A stretch of DNA of 64,000 nt, taken from Bradyrhizobium manausense. Lineage in GTDB: Bacteria > Pseudomonadota > Alphaproteobacteria > Rhizobiales > Xanthobacteraceae. The DNA lies in assembly GCF_018129685.1 (NCBI RefSeq), contig NZ_JAFCLG010000007.1, positions 124,001 to 188,000 on the forward strand. Direction: 5' to 3'. How positions within the stretch are numbered: the stretch's first letter is position 1; each line of letters begins with the position of its first letter. The position numbers were made by a program, and so were the translations under genes. Below are positions 1 through 5,778 of the stretch, piece after piece. The notes under the pieces were generated by a model. It was not told the origin of the DNA. It did not search any database and saw only the letters and a program-made list of their open reading frames with translations.

Positions 1-1
1 A

Positions 2-142
2 GACCGCGGCGCACTGAAGTTGGTTGGATTTATCTTCGCGACCGCGACGCTCGCCGTGATGCTGATTGCCGGCATGGTGGTGAAGGGCTACGCCGACGGC
101 GCCTACACCCTGGAAGCCTCGACGGTCGAGGCGAGCCGTTAG
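2..142 (+). CDS. C-terminal end of a small membrane protein (partial)
   Basis: Only the last 46 codons are in the window, and the frame is open from base 2 to the TAG at 140-142. The visible part has one strong hydrophobic stretch (LVGFIFATATLAVMLIAGMVV) followed by a short polar tail ending VEASR. This suggests a small single-span inner-membrane protein. The start lies upstream, so neither family nor full length can be judged. A GC-rich inverted repeat just after the stop (about 152-182) could be a terminator. Confidence 0.6.
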   Translation, partial: DRGALKLVGFIFATATLAVMLIAGMVVKGYADGAYTLEASTVEASR

Positions 143-201
143 CGGTTAACTCCGCGCGGCCACGAAATGGCCTCCGCGCGGGCCGCAACGGCCTCCCGTT
201 C

Positions 202-339
202 TCAGCGGCTATAGACGAACGCCAATATCGCAATCGCAACAGCCAGCAGCCCGACAAACCGCATCATGATGGTCCCGAACTGGCTCGGTGCGGGCCGTAG
301 CGGTATCGGGTCCGTGTTATCGGGCCGGATGCTCTGCAT
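202..339 (-). CDS. Small single-span membrane protein, 45 aa
   Basis: The protein has a short polar N-terminus (MQSIRPDNTDPIPLRP) followed by a C-terminal hydrophobic helix, MMRFVGLLAVAIAILAFVY. It looks like a tail-anchored or single-pass membrane peptide. The frame stays open upstream to 417, but the extension is Pro/Gln-rich and has no good ribosome site, so the ATG at 339 was chosen. An ATG just before the helix would give only about 21 residues. The family is not recognised. The gene is convergent with the partial gene that ends at 142. Confidence 0.45.
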   Translation of the reverse strand: MQSIRPDNTDPIPLRPAPSQFGTIMMRFVGLLAVAIAILAFVYSR

Positions 340-461
340 CTGAAAATGTCCCCAAGGCCCGGCGGTCAGCCGCACGGGCGCTTGGCATTGGTCGGCGCTG
401 GTGCCGGGAGGGTTCAAAGCGGGGCCGGGTTGGGTTACGCAGCGCGAACCTCATCCTCCGC

Positions 462-552
462 TGCCATGCCCCGCGACGGCGGGGGCATCCAGTACGCCGC
501 AGCCTCTCGGTTCTATCCTCGCCGTCTCTGGAATACTGGATCGCCCGCCCCA
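462..552. repeat. Palindromic intergenic element (catccagtac / aatactggat ends)
   Basis: The gene-free stretch 340-666 contains a short hairpin-rich element bounded by CATCCAGTAC and the near-inverse AATACTGGAT, with a GC-rich core (CCCCGCGACGGCGGGGG). It resembles the other short palindromic intergenic repeats in this window. Only this one copy of the type is seen here. No further gene is supported between 340 and 666. Confidence 0.4.
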
Positions 553-666
553 GTGCGCAATTGCGCACAAGGCGCGCGACGACACCTTTGTCTGTCATGC
601 CCCCGGAATCAAAACCGCCGCGCCCCTTTGCGGAACGCGGCGGCCGATGATGTCGCGTCCTTGCGA

Positions 667-1095
667 TCAGCTGTTGCGCAGGCCGTCGGCGGCGCGCTTC
701 CACTGGGCGACGTTGTCGGCGATCATGCGGGTCGACTTCATGGCCGCCTGGCTGAGCTGGGCGTAGCCCGAGATCTCACGCTGGACGCGCTGGCCTTCGG
801 CATGGAGCAGGTCGCGCAGGCTCTCGAGCTCGGAGATCAGATTCTCGATCTCGGCAAGCGAGGTGCCGGCGACGCGCTGGATCAGCGAGTTGACGTTGGT
901 GACGGTGGCTTCCGCGCTCGGATCGAGCGGCGGTGCGTCGGCGGTGGTCGTGGGTGCGGCCGGCCGGCGCAGATAGGCGATATCGTTGCGGACGAAATCG
1001 CGGATGCCGGCTTCGACTTCCGTCACGGCGGCGAGATTGCTGTCGACCGTCTCGGTCTCGGTGGTCTCGGTCTTTTCCGGACGCATGGCGTTCAT
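667..1095 (-). CDS. Hypothetical coiled-coil protein, 142 aa
   Basis: This is a soluble, acidic and helical protein of unknown function. The first 30 residues are rich in Thr and Glu (KTETTETETVDSN). A Pro/Ala linker follows, and the second half looks like an amphipathic coiled coil (SLAEIENLISELESLRDLLH). There is no signal peptide or cysteine motif. The ATG at 1095 was chosen over the longer open frame (to 1221) because it is preceded by AGGGGAA at good spacing and because the upstream residues are Arg-rich and unlike the rest. It may be a phasin-like or cytoskeletal accessory protein, but nothing here proves that. Confidence 0.7.
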   Translation of the reverse strand: MNAMRPEKTETTETETVDSNLAAVTEVEAGIRDFVRNDIAYLRRPAAPTTTADAPPLDPSAEATVTNVNSLIQRVAGTSLAEIENLISELESLRDLLHAEGQRVQREISGYAQLSQAAMKSTRMIADNVAQWKRAADGLRNS

Positions 1096-1340
1096 CGTTA
1101 TTCCCCTGTTCGCGTTGAGCGCAGCGCGAGTGTCCCCCGCACGACGATGTGTGTCAGGCCGTGCATCATGGGCGTCGGATTTTGACCGCAACAGGGCCGA
1201 GATGCGGCAAGGGCGGACCATTCGGGGGCCTTGCCGTGGCGCATGGTTACGGAAGTCTGAACGCTGGCAATGGCGATGGAAATGCGCGGCTCGGGCGCTG
1301 CTTCACTCCCTCGCCCCGCGCGCGGGGAGAGGCGAAAGAG

Positions 1341-2261
1341 TCACCAGCTCTTCTTGAAGCCGGCCGTCACGCTCTTGTTGATCGCGCCTTGCGGGGTCTC
1401 GCCGAACGAGCCGGAGACGGTGACATTGTCGAACAGCTTCTGTTCGGCGCCGACCTTGCGCAGCCATTTGTCGTCGGTGGTCGACATGGTCTGGCCGGCG
1501 GAGATGCTGGTGCCGGTGTCGGTGATCGTGACCTTCGCCGACTGGTCGGTCTCGTAATTGCGGGTGACGCGGCCGCCGACGCCGGGCAGCGCTGTGGTGC
1601 CCTGCTGGTTGACGCTGTAGCCGTGCTGCAGCGTCAGCGACGTGTCGCCCGACAGCGGCACTGATTTGGTCAGCGATGCGCCGAGCTTGCTTTGCTCGGC
1701 ACCGGGATCGACGCGGGCTTCCACCGCAGTCTTGTCCCAGACCGGACCCGCGCCCGGCGCGGTCGCGGCGGCCCAGGCGCTGCCGGAGGATTGCGGCAGG
1801 TTGCCGCCATTTTCGGCCTTCTGCGCCAGCAGCTCCGACATCGTGGTCGGCTCCTTCGCCACCGTCATGTCGGCGCCGATGCGGGTGTCCCAGAACGAGG
1901 ACACCGACTGCTTGACCTTCACCCCGGCGGAGCCGTTGGCATTGGGGTTGGACGACCAGTCCATCCCATCCCTGGCGGCGGCCTGCGCGCGCTTCCTGGC
2001 TTTGAGGAGGTCGCTGAGCGTGCCGGCGTCGATGGCGAGCTGGCTCCAGTCGAGCTTGTCGACATCGATGCCCTTGAGCACATCGGCGTCGTTGACGCTG
2101 GGGGTCTCGGCGACCTCGGCCTCATCGTCCTCGGGCGCGGTCGCGGCGGGCGGAGGGGAGAAGGGCGGAATGATCTGCGCCCGGGCCGTCAGCACCGCGC
2201 CGAAAATGAACGCGGCGGCCAGCGGCAGCCTGGTCCAGCCGTAACCTGTCGTGAATTCCAT
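1341..2261 (-). CDS. Hypothetical exported protein, 306 aa
   Basis: The protein has a clear Sec signal peptide (WTRLPLAAAFIFGAVLTARA, probable cleavage after ARA-Q). A Pro-rich, acidic segment follows, and then a Gly/Ser/Thr-rich C-terminal half with alternating polar and hydrophobic residues (SLTLQHGYSVNQQG, KVTITDTGTSIS). That half would suit a beta-rich periplasmic or outer-membrane protein. The ATG at 2261 was chosen because the signal peptide begins there; the open frame to 2351 adds Arg-rich residues without a signal. No family is recognised. Confidence 0.65.
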   Translation of the reverse strand: MEFTTGYGWTRLPLAAAFIFGAVLTARAQIIPPFSPPPAATAPEDDEAEVAETPSVNDADVLKGIDVDKLDWSQLAIDAGTLSDLLKARKRAQAAARDGMDWSSNPNANGSAGVKVKQSVSSFWDTRIGADMTVAKEPTTMSELLAQKAENGGNLPQSSGSAWAAATAPGAGPVWDKTAVEARVDPGAEQSKLGASLTKSVPLSGDTSLTLQHGYSVNQQGTTALPGVGGRVTRNYETDQSAKVTITDTGTSISAGQTMSTTDDKWLRKVGAEQKLFDNVTVSGSFGETPQGAINKSVTAGFKKSW

Positions 2262-2347
2262 AACCTCTGCCCGCGAGCCCAGTTCGCGCACAGGATGCGG
2301 CGCTATCGTTGCAAAATTATGGCGCAGGCCGCGACGTTTTGAAAGCG

Positions 2348-2406
2348 GCAAGACTTTCAGACAAGACCTTCAGACAAGACCTTCAGACATGACTTTCAGA
2401 AATGAC
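2348..2406. repeat. 13-bp tandem repeat, about 4.5 copies
   Basis: The repeats are head to tail: GCAAGACTTTCAG, ACAAGACCTTCAG (twice, identical), ACATGACTTTCAG and a partial AAATGAC. They lie in the divergent gap upstream of the exported-protein gene (1341-2261) and downstream of the SnoaL-like gene's stop. The period is 13 bp and the copies differ at only a few bases. The rest of 2262-2545 shows nothing else recognisable. Confidence 0.85.
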
Positions 2407-2545
2407 GAACCAACGGGCCGCGCGGCAAGCGCGCGCCCGATGACGAGCATCTCCACGACGGCGTCCGGCGGGGCTGGAGGCCAGCACGCGTCATGGGAGC
2501 ATCAATCAACCGGTCCCGAACTCTCGGAGCCCGTTGGTGTCCCCC

Positions 2546-2986
2546 TCAGCCGACGCGGGTCATCTTCGGCAGATGAATGGCGCGGCCGAGTGCCTGCTCG
2601 ACCAGGTCGAAGGTATCGACCAGCACGCGCATGCTGACGAGCCTGTCAGCCCTGAACTGGGCGAACTGTGCGACGCGCAAGGAGATCGGCTTGTCGGAAT
2701 CCAGCGCCGTCAGCGAATAGCGCAGCATCGAGGAGGCGGCATCGACGCCCAGCATGATGCTCTCGCGCTCGAAGCGACGGACGCGGAAATTGTCGGCGAG
2801 CTGGCGGATGACCTGGAGCACGGCCGCCTTGCCCTGGCGCGCGCCGAGGAACGGAAACATGTCGATCGGGCCATAGATCGCCCATTCGACGTCCTCGTCG
2901 ATCAGGGTTTCGATGTCCTCGAAATGCCGGTCGTTGATCGCGCGGTGCAACGCGCGCGAGAAACGCCAGAGGCTGTGCTCTGTCAT
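2546..2986 (-). CDS. SnoaL/NTF2-like fold protein, 146 aa
   Basis: The size and layout match the SnoaL/NTF2 superfamily of small alpha+beta cone-shaped proteins. These act as polyketide cyclases, ketosteroid-isomerase-like enzymes or stress proteins. Visible signatures are an N-terminal helix (RALHRAINDRHFEDIETLI), the DEDVEWAIYGP strand and a C-terminal strand pair (DRLVSMRVLVDTFDLVEQALG). The ATG at 2986 has AGGAC upstream and starts MTEHSLW; the longer frame adds an unlikely leader. The substrate is unknown. A second NTF2-like protein lies at 53361-53762. Confidence 0.7.
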   Translation of the reverse strand: MTEHSLWRFSRALHRAINDRHFEDIETLIDEDVEWAIYGPIDMFPFLGARQGKAAVLQVIRQLADNFRVRRFERESIMLGVDAASSMLRYSLTALDSDKPISLRVAQFAQFRADRLVSMRVLVDTFDLVEQALGRAIHLPKMTRVG

Positions 2987-3372
2987 TTTGGGGCGTCCTG
3001 AAACGGAAAGCGAAAAACGGAAAACAACCCCATGCACAGTAAGGTGCCGAGGGGCTGCTCAATTCATTTGTGTACGAACAAATACGGGATTTCTGGAAAA
3101 ACTCAAATCACGTTTTTGCAATGCACAAGTGAGCGCAAAGTGTGAAATTTGCAATAGGACCCCGTATTCTACCGGTCTCGGCTTCGGCCGCGCATCGTTT
3201 GCCGGGCGGGCTCCCGTGGCGTGCACAACGCCTGGAGAATGGGTCTGAGGACAAGCGAGGGAGGTTCATGAGGAGGCGGACCTGCGCGAGCTCGCCTGTC
3301 TCACCAAGCGGCGATCGCTGGAACCCAGCCGGCTCGCATTCGTTGAGGTGCCGAACACCGCAGGAGACATCC

Positions 3373-3609
3373 ATGAAATCCCCGCTTCTCGCCGTCACCG
3401 CCGCGCTTCTCATGCTGGGCGCGACCTCCGCCGCAAGCGCCAAGGGCTGCATCAAGGGCGCCATCGTCGGCGGTGTCGCCGGCCATTATGCCGGCCATCA
3501 CGGCATGCTTGGCGCTGCCGCCGGCTGCCTCTACGGCCGCCACCGCGCCAACGAGCAGGACAAGCAGCAGCAACAGCAGAGCCAGGTGAACGGGCAGGGC
3601 AAGCTGTAG
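3373..3609 (+). CDS. Small exported Gly-zipper protein, 78 aa
   Basis: The protein has a signal peptide (SPLLAVTAALLMLGATSAASA), then one cysteine pair (KGCIK and AGCLYG) around a glycine-zipper helix, GAIVGGVAGHYAGHHG. It ends in a Gln-rich tail (QQQQQSQ). Gly-zipper segments of this kind occur in small envelope proteins that insert into membranes. The ATG at 3373 follows CAGGAGACATCC, a good ribosome site. The gap 2987-3372 upstream is AT-richer than its surroundings and probably holds its promoter; no other gene is seen there. Confidence 0.7.
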   Translation: MKSPLLAVTAALLMLGATSAASAKGCIKGAIVGGVAGHYAGHHGMLGAAAGCLYGRHRANEQDKQQQQQSQVNGQGKL

Positions 3610-3703
3610 CGCGCGAAAAACCTCGCACCCGCGGCCTTCTATCCCGCGCGCGCCGATGGTAAACTCCATTCGCAAACGCTGGGGTTGAATCGGGCGAGGG
3701 ACG

Positions 3704-3883
3704 ATGGCCGTCGTGAAGTCCTTGTGGGGCGTCGTTCTCGCAATCTTGTTCGTGTATTTCCTCGTCGCGTTCGTTGGAAACGCGTTCCGTTCGCAGGGCG
3801 TCAAATACAACTGGCTTGGCGTCCTGCTGTCGTTCTCGACGATTGGCGTTGCCATCTATCTGGTCTTCTTCCGCCAGCTCTAG
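3704..3883 (+). CDS. Small two-span membrane protein, 59 aa
   Basis: This short reading frame starts at an ATG preceded by GCGAGGGACG. Its product has two hydrophobic helices, LWGVVLAILFVYFLVAFVG and LLSFSTIGVAIYLVFF, joined by a short basic/polar loop (NAFRSQGVKYNWLG), and ends FFRQL. That gives a hairpin inner-membrane protein. It is collinear with the Gly-zipper gene about 95 bp upstream. No family is recognised. The good ribosome site and clean helix-loop-helix pattern support it as a real gene. Confidence 0.6.
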   Translation: MAVVKSLWGVVLAILFVYFLVAFVGNAFRSQGVKYNWLGVLLSFSTIGVAIYLVFFRQL

Positions 3884-3909
3884 AGGTGATGAAATCAAGT
3901 CCGGTCGGC

Positions 3910-4073
3910 GGTTCACCTCTCTCCAGCGGGGAGAGGTGATTGCTTTGGCGCGCAATTGCGCGCCCGAGCAATCTGGGTGAGGGGCCGCAGCACTCAGTGA
4001 GACGTAAGCCCTCGCCAGGACCGCATCTCACGATGCGATCCGACCTCTCCCTACGGGAGAGGTAATTCGAGTC
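3910..4073. repeat. Intergenic palindromic repeat, CCTCTCC/GGAGAGG family (copy 1)
   Basis: The outer arms are GGTTCACCTCTCTCCAGCGG and CCTACGGGAGAGGTAATTCG, each itself a hairpin. Inside are a GCGCGCAATTGCGCGC palindrome, GGGTGAGGGGCCGCAGC and a GCATC/GATGC pair. The same parts occur, in inverted order, at 19591-19752. Confidence 0.85.
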
Positions 4074-4217
4074 CGCGGCTCGCAGCGATTCAACCGAAAG
4101 TCATCACACTCTAGTTCCGCTGCGGCCCGTCTCGCACATGGCCGGGCGTGAGCCGGCTCACATCGCGTGTCTCCCGCTGCGGCTAACGTCATCCGCACGT
4201 CATCAAGGAGACGCGCC

Positions 4218-4604
4218 ATGGCTGTCACCGCCGCCGCGAAAAAGTCCCGCCTGCGCAACGCGCTCGAAGGCTTTGCGCTGACCGTGATCTTCCAGAGCTT
4301 TCCGACGTTCGCCGCCGCCGCGCTGCTGCTCAAACTGTGCGGCGACCACGACCTCGTCGGCGACGGCGGCGTCGCCATCTTCGTCACCGTCGCCGCGCTG
4401 GTTCACGCGATGATCGCGGTCACAATCGGGCCGAGCGTTCCGGCGCTGTTCAAGACGCTCTACGAACCAACATTCTTCGATGGCACGCTGTCACTCTCCG
4501 ACAAGATCATGGAATGGCGCACCCACCCGGCCGCCTCGCTGCAACTGGTCGCGATCGTGCTGATGCTGTCGGTGATGGCCGTGGTGACGGCGAGCGTGGG
4601 GTGA
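4218..4604 (+). CDS. Hypothetical membrane protein, 128 aa
   Basis: This integral membrane protein has roughly three hydrophobic segments: ALTVIFQSFPTFAAAALLLKL, a central span around VAIFVTVAALVHAMIAVTI, and a C-terminal one, LQLVAIVLMLSVMAVVTASVG. The N-terminus is basic (AKKSRLRN), which suggests that end faces the cytoplasm. The ATG at 4218 has AAGGAGA about 8 bases upstream. The family is not recognised. It stands alone between two intergenic repeats. Confidence 0.65.
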   Translation: MAVTAAAKKSRLRNALEGFALTVIFQSFPTFAAAALLLKLCGDHDLVGDGGVAIFVTVAALVHAMIAVTIGPSVPALFKTLYEPTFFDGTLSLSDKIMEWRTHPAASLQLVAIVLMLSVMAVVTASVG

Positions 4605-4626
4605 GGGCGTGAACGATCTCTCCGCC

Positions 4627-4669
4627 CGTCATTCCGGGGCGCCGCGAAGCGGCGAGCCCGGAATCCATA
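4627..4669. repeat. Intergenic repeat, CGTCATTCCGGGG family (copy 1)
   Basis: Short element CGTCATTCCGGGGCGCC ... GCGAGCCCGGAATCCAT between the converging genes that end at 4604 and 4684. Three more copies are at 17338-17443, 39809-39889 and 56846-56926. Confidence 0.8.
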
Positions 4670-4683
4670 ACCAGGAAGGCACG

Positions 4684-4965
4684 TCAATTCGGCTGGTGTG
4701 AGCGCAGGAATTCCTTCGCCGCATCGCGTGTCGAGAAGCGGCCAAGCTCCTGGTACTCTGGATCGTCCTCCGCTTCCTCCGACGAGCGCAGCACAACGAA
4801 TTTGCCGCTCTCTTCCACGATGAGTTCGGTCAAGTCTTCGCTGTTGAATGGCGTCATATCCCGGAAGCCGCAGTGCGGGCATTGGTCGTCACAGGTGCAC
4901 GACCATTCATCCGTCCAAATCTTCCTGCAGCGTTCACATCGGTAAAAGTTCAGGAACCAGGCCAT
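4684..4965 (-). CDS. Small zinc-ribbon protein, 93 aa
   Basis: The N-terminal third is a cysteine-dense zinc ribbon: CERC, then CTCDDQC and CPHC. That is enough for at least one, possibly two, metal sites. The remainder is acidic (ESGKFVVLRSSEEAEDDPE) and ends in a short helix (RDAAKEFLRSHQPN). The role is unknown; such small ribbons often bind nucleic acid or act as adaptors. It starts 7 bp after the stop of the DpnI-like gene on the same strand, so the two are probably co-transcribed. I recall similar proteins as stand-alone rhizobial genes, so it may be older resident sequence rather than part of the restriction unit. Confidence 0.75.
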   Translation of the reverse strand: MAWFLNFYRCERCRKIWTDEWSCTCDDQCPHCGFRDMTPFNSEDLTELIVEESGKFVVLRSSEEAEDDPEYQELGRFSTRDAAKEFLRSHQPN

Positions 4966-4972
4966 GGCGCTC

Positions 4973-5740
4973 CTACGACTTCAAGCGATAATTGCCGCGA
5001 GACACAAACTCGATAAAACCACGGTCGCGCAGATACTGAAGCTGCTGCCGTATCTTCGGCTTGATATTCTGGTTGCCGGGATAGAGATCGCCAAGATGCC
5101 GTTCGAAATCATATACGTCTTCAAGCGTGAATTCACGCTTGCCCAAAGATTCCACGCATCTCATGACGTCCAGAAGCCATCCGCGCGCCTCAAGCGACGC
5201 GCTCCTCAAGAACAGAGTCTTTTGCCAATCTTCGAGGACCTGCTCTTTGGGTCGGATCATACCGTTCCGAACGATATGGATTTTGCCGGACTCCGGCACT
5301 TTGCTCAGCAAAATGTTCGACCCTATCCATCCGGCCCGGCGCGCAGTCGCAGCAAGAGGCTTTCGTTGCTGAATAATCTCGGGGACAAAGAAGTGCTTTG
5401 GCACGATGAACAGGTTCACGACTGCCAACGCGTTGCGGTCGCAGTTCATCAGCAACAGATTAGGGTTGTTGCTGGCGGCTAGCCGCTCGCATTTCGTCTT
5501 GTACGCGCCGTCCGATACCTTGGGTCCGAACTTTCCTTTCTGACTCTTCAGCTCGAACTCTTCGCTGCAAGACAGACAGAGAAAATCAGCGACGGGGCTG
5601 TTGTTCGGAAATTGCGACATCTTGGCGTTGCCGCAGTGCGGGCAGTAGGCCCATGCGCCGACCCAAGCTTCGGTCCATGCGCGCGCGCTTTGCGTGCCGC
5701 TGGTATAGGGGGATTGGGTTTCTTCGAAGCCGAGTTTCAT
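4973..5740 (-). CDS. DpnI-type methyl-directed restriction endonuclease, 255 aa
   Basis: Predicted to cut DNA at N6-methylated GATC (type IIM). It aligns end to end from memory with Streptococcus DpnI (254 aa), including WVGAWAYCPHCGN, NNSPVADFLCLSCSEEFELK, QRKPLAATARRAGWIGSNI and KIRQQLQYLRDRGFIEF. The PD-(D/E)xK residues map to D52, E63 and K65. The zinc site is C33, C36, C55 and C58. The C-terminal ~70 residues are the winged-helix domain that also reads methyl-adenine. The start at 5740 gives the DpnI length; the frame upstream to 5794 is not needed. No methylase is nearby, as expected for this class. Base composition falls to about 48% GC (29 of 60 in 4981-5040), well below uvrB, which suggests acquisition. 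It starts 38 bp after uvrB on the same strand. Confidence 0.93.
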   Translation of the reverse strand: MKLGFEETQSPYTSGTQSARAWTEAWVGAWAYCPHCGNAKMSQFPNNSPVADFLCLSCSEEFELKSQKGKFGPKVSDGAYKTKCERLAASNNPNLLLMNCDRNALAVVNLFIVPKHFFVPEIIQQRKPLAATARRAGWIGSNILLSKVPESGKIHIVRNGMIRPKEQVLEDWQKTLFLRSASLEARGWLLDVMRCVESLGKREFTLEDVYDFERHLGDLYPGNQNIKPKIRQQLQYLRDRGFIEFVSRGNYRLKS

Positions 5741-5778
5741 GGTTCCAGAGTAGCGAAACTCTTCCGAAGTTCCAGCGA

